Assembly (NCBI RefSeq): GCF_014652215.1
Contig: NZ_BMYJ01000004.1
Location: 296,316 to 360,315 of the forward strand
From: Neogemmobacter tilapiae
GTDB taxonomy: Bacteria; Pseudomonadota; Alphaproteobacteria; Rhodobacterales; Rhodobacteraceae
Length of the DNA stretch: 64,000 bases
Direction: 5' to 3'
Shown: in pieces, positions 32,356-40,136 of the stretch
Layout: the number at the start of each line of letters is the position of its first letter
Position numbering within the stretch: the stretch's first letter is position 1
The notes under the pieces: generated by a model
Database searches by the model: none
Told to the model about the DNA's origin: nothing
What the model saw: only the letters and a program-made list of their open reading frames with translations
Position numbers and translations under genes: made by a program

Positions 32356-34152
32356 ATGGGTTACATTCCGGCGGGCAAGGACGGCAGGTATTGGGTGCAG
32401 CCCCCGACGCAGGGGGGGGCGATCACGCCGACGGTGGTGATCAGCACGATTGTCGCGGTGGCCGTGCTGCATGTCGGGCAAGAGGTGTTCCTGCCGCTGG
32501 CGATTGCCTTGCTGATCACCTTTGCGCTGTCGCCCTTGGTGACGATGCTGCGCAAATTGGGCCTGCCGATGCTTCTGTCGGTGCTGGCTGTGGTGACCTT
32601 TGCCTTTCTGCTGATCGGGGCCTTTCTGTTGCTGGTCGTGTCGCAGCTGGGCCTGTTGGCGCAGAACCTGCCGACCTTTCAGGCGAATATCCTGACCAAG
32701 CTGGAGGCGTTGCAAGGCGAAGGAAGTGGGTTGATGGCGCGGTTGGCGGATATGCTGACCGTGATCAACGAACGGATTTCTGCAGCCGTGCCGGGGCCCG
32801 AGACGCAACAGCCGATGCCGGTGGAGGTGGTGGAAAAGCAAAGCGCCGTCGATATGTTGCGCGATCTGGTGCTGCCCTTGATCAGCCCGGTGGCGACGAC
32901 GGGGCTGGTGATGGTGGTCGTGATCTTCATGCTGCTGGAGCGGGAGGAACTGCGGGATCGTTTCATTCGGTTGATTGGGGCGAATGACCTGCACCGGACG
33001 ACGGAACTGCTGGAGGATGCGGGGGCGCGGGTCGGGCAATATCTGCTGATGCAGTTGTTGGTGAACACGATCTATGCGGTGCCGGTTGGGTTGGGCCTGT
33101 GGATGATCGGGGTGCCGAATGCGCTGCTTTGGGGGATGCTGACGCTGGTCTTGCGTTTCGTGCCCTATATCGGGTCGGTGCTGGCGGCGGCCTTTCCGCT
33201 GTTCCTTTCCTTTGCGGTGTCGCCCGATTGGTCGGCGGTGTTGTGGACCGGGGCGCTGTTCGCGGGGGTGGAGGCGCTGACCTCGAATGTGATCGAGCCT
33301 TGGCTTTACGGATCGCGGACGGGGGCCTCGCCCTTGGCGATCATTGTGGCGGCGATTTTCTGGACCTGGATCTGGGGGCCGTTGGGTCTGGTGCTGTCCA
33401 CGCCCCTGACGGTCTGTTTGGTGGTGTTGGGGCGGCATATTCCGCAGTTTAAGTTGTTCGATATCCTGTTCGGGGATGAGCCAGTCTTGCCACCGCATGC
33501 GCGGCTGTATCAGCGGTTGTTGGCAGGCGACGCGGTGGAGGCGGCGGCGCGGGCAGATGAGGCTTTGCGGGCGCAGAAGCTGGAGGATTACTATCGCGAT
33601 ACCGGGATTCCCGCGCTGTTGTTGGCGCAGTCGGACTATGACCGGGGCGTGCTGAGTGCGGCGCAAGAGGACCGGGTGGCCGAGGTGGCGGGCCAGTTGG
33701 TGAATGATATGGCAGCGGTGGCCGAGGATGAGGGGCAGGGGGCCGAGGCCGGGCCGGGCGTGACGCTGGTCGGGGGGCGGACCTCGCTGGATGATGTGTC
33801 GGCGGTGATGTTGGGGCAGATGTTGGAGGCGCGGGGGCAGAAGGTGCGGGCCTTGACCCATGCCGATCTGATGCCCGCGCGGCTGGGGGCCTTGGCCGAT
33901 GGGGGGCAGGCGGTTGTGCTGTGCTTTCTGGATCCGGCCCCGTCACGGGCGTCCTTGCTGCATATCCGGCGGATCAAGCGGTCGCATCCGGGGCTGCGCG
34001 TGGGGGTGATGATCTGGGGCGTGCCCGAGGGCCTGGACAAGAACGGCATCCGCAGCCCGGTGGAGGCCAAACTGGCCGAAGCGGGCAGTCTGGGCGCGGA
34101 TTTTGTGGTGTGCAGTCTGGACGGGGTGATGGTGGAACTGGGAGTCGGCTGA
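32356..34152 (+). CDS. AI-2E family transporter with a long C-terminal soluble extension
   Basis: A 598-residue membrane protein. Residues about 25-370 form the PerM/AI-2E transporter domain, with eight transmembrane helices and the family segments PLAIALLITFALSPLV, RFVPYIGSVLAAAFPLFLSF and GPLGLVLSTPLTVCLVVLGRH. Typical family members end near residue 370; here ~225 further residues form a soluble region with a helical part (GDAVEAAARADEALRAQKLEDYYRD) and a Rossmann-like, possibly B12-binding-fold region (AVVLCFLDPAPSRASLLHIRRI). AGGGGGG precedes the ATG at 32356; an ATG at 32332 is possible. It is divergent from the CsbD gene. Confidence 0.87.
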   Translation: MGYIPAGKDGRYWVQPPTQGGAITPTVVISTIVAVAVLHVGQEVFLPLAIALLITFALSPLVTMLRKLGLPMLLSVLAVVTFAFLLIGAFLLLVVSQLGLLAQNLPTFQANILTKLEALQGEGSGLMARLADMLTVINERISAAVPGPETQQPMPVEVVEKQSAVDMLRDLVLPLISPVATTGLVMVVVIFMLLEREELRDRFIRLIGANDLHRTTELLEDAGARVGQYLLMQLLVNTIYAVPVGLGLWMIGVPNALLWGMLTLVLRFVPYIGSVLAAAFPLFLSFAVSPDWSAVLWTGALFAGVEALTSNVIEPWLYGSRTGASPLAIIVAAIFWTWIWGPLGLVLSTPLTVCLVVLGRHIPQFKLFDILFGDEPVLPPHARLYQRLLAGDAVEAAARADEALRAQKLEDYYRDTGIPALLLAQSDYDRGVLSAAQEDRVAEVAGQLVNDMAAVAEDEGQGAEAGPGVTLVGGRTSLDDVSAVMLGQMLEARGQKVRALTHADLMPARLGALADGGQAVVLCFLDPAPSRASLLHIRRIKRSHPGLRVGVMIWGVPEGLDKNGIRSPVEAKLAEAGSLGADFVVCSLDGVMVELGVG

Positions 34153-34164
34153 GGCGCGGGCGTC

Positions 34165-35277
34165 TTAACGAACCGGCACCGCGTCAAAGGCCAAGGTTGA
34201 CAGCGCGCCGCCACCCGGCGCGTTGGTGATGGTCAACTGACCGCCCAATTGCGCAGCGAATTGGCGGGCGATGCCCAGACCCAGACTGCGGCTTTTTTCG
34301 ACGGCGAAACCTTCGGGCACGCCTGCGCCATGATCACGGACGGCGATGACGACATGGAAGGCCCCTTCTTCCTCGGGCGAGGGGGCGACCTGCATGGTGA
34401 TTTCGATGGGCTTGTCTGGCCCAGCCTCGGCCCCGTGTTCGACGGCATTCATCAACACTTCGCTGACGATCAGGCCCAAGGGAATGGCCTTGTCATGCGC
34501 CAGCGCAAAGGACTGCGTTGACAGCGTGACCTTCTGCGCCTCGGCGGCGCCGGCGGCATCGAGGCAGTCGTCGACCAAGTCTTGCAGGAAAGCGCCGATG
34601 TCGATGCTTTGGATGTTGGGCGAATGCAGCCGCCGTTGCAGGCGTGAAATGGTGCTGATCCGAAGCTGCGCTTCGGACAGGGCCTTTTTGCCATCGGCAT
34701 CCTCAACCCGGCTGGCCTGCATCCGCAGCAGGGCGGCGACGGTGGCCAGATTGTTCGACACGCGATGCTGCAATTCGTTGAACATCAACTCCCGTGCATG
34801 GGCGAGTTCAAAACTGCGCTTTTCTTCGCGCGCGAGGCGGCGGAGGGCGACACCGGTGGCGGCGATGAAGGTAAGTTCGGTCGTCACGACAAGGGTGTAG
34901 AACATCATGGCGACGATGGAGCCGCCGTTGATGTGAAAGCTCCAGACCGGTGGGATGAAGAAGAACCACGACGAAAGGCCGCTGACGACGGCCACCGCGA
35001 TGCCCAAGCGCATGCCGGAAAATACCGAAGTGATCAGGACTGCGGGGAAGAAGGTCAGAAACGGAAAACCGGGGGGCAGTTGTTCATCAAAGATGAACCG
35101 CACGGCAAGGGCCGTGGCAAAACACAGCACCGCAAAAGCATAGCGGAAGGCCGGACTGCGGGGCGTCAGGATCAGTTCGCCCAGCTCGCCCAGAAAGTCG
35201 GGTTTTCCATTGCGGCGCTTTAAAGCCAATCCGCGCCGCCGTTCGAGTCGTTCCATCCGCACTCCTTGGCGCGTCAT
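34165..35277 (-). CDS. Membrane sensor histidine kinase (HisKA_2/HWE type, DUF4118-like)
   Basis: A 370-residue kinase. Residues about 45-145 hold a four-helix DUF4118-like membrane module (AFAVLCFATALAVRFIF, FPAVLITSVFSGMRLGIAVAVVSG). The H-box MFNELQHRVSNNLATV has phospho-acceptor His171. The ATPase core is intact: N-box LGLIVSEVLMNAVEHG, G1 box RDHGAGVPEG, G2-like LGLGIARQFA. HisKA_2 kinases are typical inputs to PhyR, so this could feed the stress pathway 7 kb away; that is an inference. An internal Met at 35256 is an alternative start. No EcfG box was found upstream. Confidence 0.86.
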   Translation of the reverse strand: MTRQGVRMERLERRRGLALKRRNGKPDFLGELGELILTPRSPAFRYAFAVLCFATALAVRFIFDEQLPPGFPFLTFFPAVLITSVFSGMRLGIAVAVVSGLSSWFFFIPPVWSFHINGGSIVAMMFYTLVVTTELTFIAATGVALRRLAREEKRSFELAHARELMFNELQHRVSNNLATVAALLRMQASRVEDADGKKALSEAQLRISTISRLQRRLHSPNIQSIDIGAFLQDLVDDCLDAAGAAEAQKVTLSTQSFALAHDKAIPLGLIVSEVLMNAVEHGAEAGPDKPIEITMQVAPSPEEEGAFHVVIAVRDHGAGVPEGFAVEKSRSLGLGIARQFAAQLGGQLTITNAPGGGALSTLAFDAVPVR

Positions 35278-35348
35278 GATTCGCGGCCCGATCTATATGG
35301 ACATTAACATCGGTTTGGCTGGGAACAGCAAGAGAACAAGATACCAAA

Positions 35349-35375
35349 ACAGCCGCGCCTTGCGAGCGCGGCTGT
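35349..35375 (-). terminator. Terminator of the DUF892 gene
   Basis: A 10-bp stem ACAGCCGCGC/GCGCGGCTGT; on the minus strand it is followed by TTTTGG. It lies 22 bases past the DUF892 stop. Confidence 0.7.
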
Positions 35376-35396
35376 CTGGGGTTGAAACGTGGATGT

Positions 35397-35900
35397 TTAC
35401 GCAGCCTTGGCGTTCAACTGCCCCTCGGCCAAGGCCGAGAGCGACTTGTCCGCCGCGTATTCCTGATCGAGGATTCCCTTGATCAGCTTGGCGGCCTCTT
35501 TCATTTTCAACTGCACCGCATAGGCATGCATCGAACCGTAGCGGCTGATCTCATAATGCTCCACCGCCTGGGCCGAAAAGATGATGGCCGAGTCGTTGGC
35601 GGCGCCATCCTGAAAATCTTCCAGCAGGCTGGTCGCCTCTTCCAGAATGCCGTCCATCGCGTCGCATTTTTCGGCCTTGGGGCGTTTGCCCAAAAGTTCA
35701 AAGACCTGCTCCAGTACCTCGATCTGGCTTTGGGTTTCATCGCGGTGGGCGGTTAGCGCGTCTTTCAGCGCCGGGTCGTTGGCCGCCTTGATCATCTTGG
35801 GCAGCGAACGATAGATTTTCTTTTCGGCGTAATACATGTCTTTCAGGGCATGTTCGAACAGGGCGTCCAGACCCATCGTTTCCTTGGTCTTGGTGGTCAT
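35397..35900 (-). CDS. DUF892 ferritin-like stress protein (YciE/YciF-like)
   Basis: A 167-residue four-helix protein. Acidic and His residues typical of the DUF892 ferritin-like fold are visible (LFEHALKDMYYAEKKIYRSLP; AHRDETQSQIEVLEQVFELLG; AQAVEHYEISRYGSMHAYA). The family is linked to general and osmotic stress; iron binding is likely but unproven. An exact EcfG box lies 45 bases before the ATG, arranged divergently with that of the next gene. Confidence 0.9.
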   Translation of the reverse strand: MTTKTKETMGLDALFEHALKDMYYAEKKIYRSLPKMIKAANDPALKDALTAHRDETQSQIEVLEQVFELLGKRPKAEKCDAMDGILEEATSLLEDFQDGAANDSAIIFSAQAVEHYEISRYGSMHAYAVQLKMKEAAKLIKGILDQEYAADKSLSALAEGQLNAKAA

Positions 35901-35944
35901 GTCATTTCTCCCATCAGGGCGGCGGTTGGCCGCGATGGGGACAC

Positions 35945-35969
35945 AACGCGGGGATGTGGGACGGGTTCC
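35945..35969 (-). promoter_or_regulatory. EcfG-type promoter of the DUF892 gene
   Basis: Minus-strand GGAAC (35969-35965), 16-base spacer, CGTT (35948-35945): exact match, 45 bases before the start codon. Confidence 0.75.
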
Positions 35970-35992
35970 AAGTGTTGTGAAAGGCGCGGCGG

Positions 35993-36017
35993 GGAACCGC
36001 TGGGCGGTTTGGGCGTT
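35993..36017 (+). promoter_or_regulatory. EcfG-type promoter of the gene at 36047
   Basis: GGAAC (35993-35997), 16-base spacer, CGTT (36014-36017): exact match, 30 bases before the ATG at 36047. Confidence 0.75.
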
Positions 36018-36046
36018 GTCGGCGCATCAGATGAAAGGTGCTTCCG

Positions 36047-36571
36047 ATGAAAAACGCAGGAACATCGCAAAAGGGCCCGCTGTTGGTCGTCACTGCCGCT
36101 GCCATCGCGCATCCGGCGGTCGAGGCGCATGTGGCGCGGGGCGGGCGGCTGGTGGTGGCGGGGGATGATCCGATCCGCATGTCGCTGGCGGGGGCCTTGT
36201 TCCCGCAGGCCGGTCGGGTCTGGACGAACCTTTCGTCCTCGGCGCAGGTGAATGCTTTGGCGGCACAGGTCGGGCCTTGTGATGGGTTTCTGCATCTGGT
36301 GGCGCCGGGTGCCGATACGGCGCGTGAGACGATGGTGGTCATCGGCTTGATCCTGGCGTTCCTGCCGAACCTTTCGGCGGGGGCCAAGGTGCAGGTGGTG
36401 GGGTCGAATGCGGCGATGCTGGCCTCGCTGAACACGCTGGCGGCGCGGTTGAAAGGCCGCCGGATGCCCGCTTTCTGCTTTGATGGTGACACCGCACATG
36501 AGCCTGCGTTTTCGGCGCTGAATTTCCTGAAAGCCGCAGGGAACCCGATCGCGCGACCGGCGTTGATCTGA
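36047..36571 (+). CDS. Hypothetical protein with degenerate SDR-like fold
   Basis: A 174-residue protein of no family I can name. Its strand/helix order (GPLLVVTAAAIAHPAVEAHVARGGRLVVAGDD, ... DGFLHLVAPGADTARETMVVIGLILAFLPNLSAGAKVQVVGSNAAM) resembles a short-chain dehydrogenase Rossmann fold. However, there is no TGxxxGxG dinucleotide motif and no YxxxK active site, so catalysis is unlikely. GAAAGG lies eight bases before the ATG. It is preceded by an exact EcfG box and followed by a terminator, so it is a single-gene stress unit. Confidence 0.62.
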   Translation: MKNAGTSQKGPLLVVTAAAIAHPAVEAHVARGGRLVVAGDDPIRMSLAGALFPQAGRVWTNLSSSAQVNALAAQVGPCDGFLHLVAPGADTARETMVVIGLILAFLPNLSAGAKVQVVGSNAAMLASLNTLAARLKGRRMPAFCFDGDTAHEPAFSALNFLKAAGNPIARPALI

Positions 36572-36578
36572 CAGACGG

Positions 36579-36601
36579 ACGGGCGATAGGTCGCCCGTTT
36601 T
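36579..36601 (+). terminator. Terminator after the gene at 36047
   Basis: An 8-bp stem ACGGGCGA/TCGCCCGT with loop TAGG followed by TTT, 8 bases past the stop. Confidence 0.7.
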
Positions 36602-36675
36602 GAGAAAACCTAACAACCGTTCACTTTGAACCTGCCTTGGGGCGGGATGGTGAACTTTTGACGAAGGAGAAGGCC

Positions 36676-37194
36676 ATGAACGCGACAACGATCAAAGACC
36701 GTGCGGCGGAAGCGGCAGAGAACCTGAAAGACGCGGCCCGCGAAAAGCTGGGCCAAGCAAGCGACAGCGCGCGCAGCATGGGCGTGACGGTGAAGGAAAA
36801 GGCGGGTGAAACGGCCAGCGCTGTTCTGGATGCCGCCGCATCGCGCGCCGATGTCGCCAAGGACAAGCTGGTGGACGGCGCGGATCGTCTGGAAAACCGG
36901 CTGCGGGACATGGCTTCGGAAGACGAAAGCCTTCAGGCCCGGCTGCTGGGTAAGGCGGCGGATGGTGTTTCGGCGGCGACTGACAGCCTGCGCGACCGCA
37001 AATTGACCGATCTGGCCGAGGATGTGAAGGCCTTGGCGCGGAAACATCCGGGGGCCTTTGCGGCAGGTGCGGCGGTGCTGGGTTTTGCCCTGGCCCGTTT
37101 CGTGCGGTCGTCGGCGCGCAATGCGCGGATCGCGCGGAATGTCGACAACGCCGATCTGGCGCGGCACTGGCCCAAGGATGGAGGGCGGTCGTGA
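36676..37194 (+). CDS. DUF883-like / nutrient-deprivation-type helical membrane-anchored protein
   Basis: A 172-residue protein. Residues 1-125 are Ala/Lys/Glu/Asp-rich amphipathic helix (AEAAENLKDAAREKLGQASDSARSMGVTVKEKAGETASAVLD), and residues about 128-148 form a single C-terminal membrane anchor (HPGAFAAGAAVLGFALARFV), followed by a short basic tail. This fits DUF883/ElaB-like ribosome- or membrane-associated stress proteins. AAGGAGAAGGCC precedes the ATG. It overlaps the holin-like gene by four bases. No GGAAC box is visible upstream, unlike its neighbours. Confidence 0.75.
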   Translation: MNATTIKDRAAEAAENLKDAAREKLGQASDSARSMGVTVKEKAGETASAVLDAAASRADVAKDKLVDGADRLENRLRDMASEDESLQARLLGKAADGVSAATDSLRDRKLTDLAEDVKALARKHPGAFAAGAAVLGFALARFVRSSARNARIARNVDNADLARHWPKDGGRS

Positions 37195-37568
37195 ACCCGC
37201 TGAATGACGTTCTGGCCAGCTTGTCCCGGTTGATCCGGGGCGAGTTGGCCTTGGCCCGGACCGAGGCGGAAGAAGCCGCCCGGCGGGCTGGTCAGGGCGT
37301 GGTGCATCTGCTGGTGGCTTTGGTCGCGGGCATGGTGGCGCTGAATGTTCTGGCCGGGGCCGCCGTGGCCGGTGTCGCGGCCTTGGGCGTCGGGCCGCAT
37401 TGGGCGGCGCTGATTGTGGGCGTGGTTCTGGCGTTGATCGCCTTGGGCTATGCGCAATATGGGCTGTCGATGCTGAAAATTCGCTCGCCCTTTCGGCGTG
37501 CGGGCCGTGGCCTGCGCCGGGATGTGGAAACTCTGAAACAAGCAGGAGGCGACAATGCACATGCATGA
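37191..37568 (+). CDS. Phage-holin-superfamily (Actinobacterial Holin-X type) membrane protein
   Basis: A 125-residue protein starting with GTG. A helical N-terminus (SRLIRGELALARTEAEEAARRAGQG) precedes two transmembrane segments (VVHLLVALVAGMVALNVLAGAAVAG and WAALIVGVVLALIALGYAQYG). This is the PF07332-type arrangement, which despite its name is common in non-phage stress operons with DUF883 and DUF3618 genes. The function is unknown. It overlaps both neighbours (4 and 14 bases), so the three genes form one operon. Confidence 0.8.
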   Translation: MNPLNDVLASLSRLIRGELALARTEAEEAARRAGQGVVHLLVALVAGMVALNVLAGAAVAGVAALGVGPHWAALIVGVVLALIALGYAQYGLSMLKIRSPFRRAGRGLRRDVETLKQAGGDNAHA

Positions 37569-38436
37569 TCCTCAGATGCACGCGGCAACGCGGATTGAAA
37601 ACGAGCTGGAGGTGGAACGCACCCGGCTGGCCAAGGCGCTGGAGGCGCTGCAAGAGCGGATCTCTCCGGTGACTTTGTTGCAGGAAAACCTGCATCTGCC
37701 GGTCGAGGCCATTGACCGCGCGGTGCGGCGAAACCCGATGGCGGTGGCTTTGGCGGGCGCAGGTCTGGTTTGGCTGTTGCTGGGCCGCAAGGGCGAGCCT
37801 GCGGAGGCCAAGGCCGAAAAGCTGATGCTGAAGCGGGATGAGCTGGTGCGTTGGGAAGATGAGGGTGGCCCGCCGCCGCCGGTGGTGGATGATCAAGACG
37901 ACTGGATGGATGAGGCCGAGGCGCTGCGCCAGCGGGCCTTGGCAAGTCTGGGCCGTCTGGACAATGCCGCGCGGTCGCGCCTTGCCTCGGTCGAAGAGGT
38001 GGCGCGGGCCAAGGGCCGGGTTCTGGCCGATCTGGCCGATGATCTGAAAGGCGCGATGGGGCGTGGGCTTTCGGGTCTGACCGAGGCCGCACAGGCCAAG
38101 ATTCTGGCCGCGCGCGAAAAGGCCTGGGAGGCGCGTGTGGCCGCCGGAGCAGCGGCAAGCGCCGGGATCGAGCGGCATCCCTATGCCAGCGGTCTGATCG
38201 CCTTGGCGGCTGGGGCGGCGGTGGGCGCGGCCTTTGCGCCGACCGAGACGGAAAACCGTTATCTGGGGCCGGAGCGTGACCGGCTGCTGGCGATGGCGCG
38301 CCAAGCCTTGGCCGATGAAAAAGCGCGGGCGGTGCGGGCTGTGCATGTGGCGCTGCATGACGGCGTGGCGCAGACGGCGCAGCAGGCGGTGACGCATGGC
38401 GAAACCTCGCCAAAGGCGGGTCAGCCAGTGTTCTGA
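37555..38436 (+). CDS. DUF3618 membrane protein
   Basis: A 293-residue protein. The N-terminal ~70 residues match DUF3618 (RIENELEVERTRLAKALEALQERISP and NPMAVALAGAGLVWLLLGRK, a transmembrane segment). The middle is long helical Ala/Glu/Arg-rich sequence and a second hydrophobic segment lies near residue 215 (YASGLIALAAGAAVGAAFAP). The operon DUF883-like/holin-like/DUF3618 is common in alphaproteobacteria and thought to affect the envelope under stress. A strong terminator follows. Confidence 0.82.
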   Translation: MHMHDPQMHAATRIENELEVERTRLAKALEALQERISPVTLLQENLHLPVEAIDRAVRRNPMAVALAGAGLVWLLLGRKGEPAEAKAEKLMLKRDELVRWEDEGGPPPPVVDDQDDWMDEAEALRQRALASLGRLDNAARSRLASVEEVARAKGRVLADLADDLKGAMGRGLSGLTEAAQAKILAAREKAWEARVAAGAAASAGIERHPYASGLIALAAGAAVGAAFAPTETENRYLGPERDRLLAMARQALADEKARAVRAVHVALHDGVAQTAQQAVTHGETSPKAGQPVF

Positions 38437-38455
38437 ACCGAGGCCCATGAAACGG

Positions 38456-38485
38456 AAAAGGCCGCTGCGATTGCAGTGGCCTTTT
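38456..38485. terminator. Bidirectional terminator between DUF3618 and the PLD gene
   Basis: A 13-bp stem AAAAGGCCGCTGC/GCAGTGGCCTTTT (one G-U) with loop GATT; T and A tracts flank both sides, so it serves both convergent units. Confidence 0.88.
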
Positions 38486-38490
38486 GTTGT

Positions 38491-40044
38491 TCAGCACATT
38501 TCTTCGGGAATGCCGGGCAGCATCTGGCCGAATTTCTCGGCGATGCGGATGTCATAGGGCAGGATGAATCCGCGCCGTTGTTCGGCCGGTTTGCGGGCAT
38601 TCGACAGCGCCAGTTGCGCCCAAGCCTGCTGGGCGGTTTCCAGTTTGAAATAGGCCTCGCCCGCGTCTTTCGGCAGCCAATGGCCCAGGATGCGGCGGTG
38701 CAAATCAGCGACCTCGGCCGCCTTGTTCAGAAAGACCCCTGCCTCGGTATCCCAACGAAGCGAACGACCGTTCATATTGGCGGATGAGACGATGGCAGAA
38801 CGGCCATCAAAGATGGAAACCTTGGCGTGGATATAGACCAAGGGGGCGCCCAGCATCTGGGCGCGACCCTTTTCCAGCGTGCGGCGCGGTTGTGCGGCCC
38901 CGCCGACAAACAGGCGGGGGCCAAAGCCCTTTTGCAGGATGCGCAGGGCACGGGCCTGAAGATATTCGCCATAGCGGTCATCCAGACCCCGCGCCTTTTC
39001 AAAGGCCACCTCTTCCGGGGCGGCGGGCAGGGTCAGGATCATCGTCAGCCGCGGATTGCGGATCGCCGCAGCGGCCAGATAATGCGCATAGTCGGTGTCG
39101 CGGAAATATTGGCTTTCGACATAAATCAGCCGTTCGGCCCGTGCCGTCAGCGCCTCATGCGCGGTTGCGATTTCCTGCAAGACGGGGCGCGGGCCGAAGA
39201 AGGGCAGTTGCAGCCGTCTTTGCCGCGACAGAGTGCGCAGGAAACGGCGTTGGCGGGGCGGCGGGGTCTGGCCCGCCGTTACCGCAAGAAAGCTTTCTAG
39301 ATGCGCCTGCGCTTCGGCCACCACGGGGCCTTCGCTGATCAACTGCACGTCATGCCAAGTGTCGCTGCCGGGGCGTTTGTGATCGGGCGTGTCATAGCGG
39401 CGCTCGTCCAGATCCAGCCCGCCGATGTAAAGACGGGCACGGTCAAAGACCGCCAGTTTCTGATGATGCACGCCGGGGTAAAGTCGGGGCAATTGCGCCC
39501 AGCGGGGGCGCAGCGTGCCGTCGGCGCGTTCTGTCAGCGCCTTGCGGGCCAAGGGCATGTCGCGCAGCGCGTTGGCGCGCAGGGCGGGTTCTTTGGCGTT
39601 CAACCCTTTGGCCAGACAATGCACCTTGTGCATCGCCAAGGGCCAGACCGCCAGACGCGGCAAAAGGCCGGTTTCGGAAGGGTGCAGCGCCACCTTCATA
39701 TCCAACTTCGCCGCCGGCCCCGCCATTTCGGCGGCTGACCAGAACATGCGGGCGGAACGCCAGGAATTGCGGTGCAGGTCGGGCCGGACGATGGGATCAA
39801 AATCGGAAATGACCATATGCACGGCCACGCCGCGCCGCAGGGTATGGACCATCAGGTCGAACCACGTTTGCCCCACGCGCCGCCCTTCGGTGGAGCGGAG
39901 TTCGGTTGTCAGATCAAAGACCAGAAAACTCGCCCAGATCTCTTGCCGGGCCGAGAGGAAAAGCTGTTCCAGCGCCGGATAAGCCTCGGCGGCGGTGAGA
40001 AGAATGCGTGTGGGCGCGTGGGGCTGAAAGGCGGAAAAGGGCAT
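38491..40044 (-). CDS. Phospholipase D-like protein
   Basis: A 517-residue protein with two HKD motifs, one per half: HHQKLAVFDRARLYIGGLDLDERRYD and IHAKVSIFDGRSAIVSSANMNGRS. These form the single active site of PLD-superfamily hydrolases, phosphatidyltransferases and cardiolipin synthases. No transmembrane segment or signal peptide is visible, which argues against a cardiolipin synthase of the ClsA type. The substrate is unknown. An exact EcfG box with a 17-base spacer lies 37 bases before the ATG, so it is probably a stress-regulon gene. Confidence 0.88.
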   Translation of the reverse strand: MPFSAFQPHAPTRILLTAAEAYPALEQLFLSARQEIWASFLVFDLTTELRSTEGRRVGQTWFDLMVHTLRRGVAVHMVISDFDPIVRPDLHRNSWRSARMFWSAAEMAGPAAKLDMKVALHPSETGLLPRLAVWPLAMHKVHCLAKGLNAKEPALRANALRDMPLARKALTERADGTLRPRWAQLPRLYPGVHHQKLAVFDRARLYIGGLDLDERRYDTPDHKRPGSDTWHDVQLISEGPVVAEAQAHLESFLAVTAGQTPPPRQRRFLRTLSRQRRLQLPFFGPRPVLQEIATAHEALTARAERLIYVESQYFRDTDYAHYLAAAAIRNPRLTMILTLPAAPEEVAFEKARGLDDRYGEYLQARALRILQKGFGPRLFVGGAAQPRRTLEKGRAQMLGAPLVYIHAKVSIFDGRSAIVSSANMNGRSLRWDTEAGVFLNKAAEVADLHRRILGHWLPKDAGEAYFKLETAQQAWAQLALSNARKPAEQRRGFILPYDIRIAEKFGQMLPGIPEEMC

Positions 40045-40080
40045 GGGCAGACCGATACATAATCAACTGGTTCGGTCGCG

Positions 40081-40106
40081 AACGCCCCATTCGCGCCAAC
40101 GGTTCC
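40081..40106 (-). promoter_or_regulatory. EcfG-type promoter of the PLD gene
   Basis: Minus-strand GGAAC (40106-40102), 17-base spacer, CGTT (40084-40081): exact match, 37 bases before the start codon. Confidence 0.75.
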
Positions 40107-40136
40107 CATTTTGCCCGGGCTGGAACGGGTTTGTGA

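Noticed and set aside
37191..37568. Holin-family call as a sign of prophage
   Set aside because: There are no other phage genes; this family is common in non-phage alphaproteobacterial stress operons.
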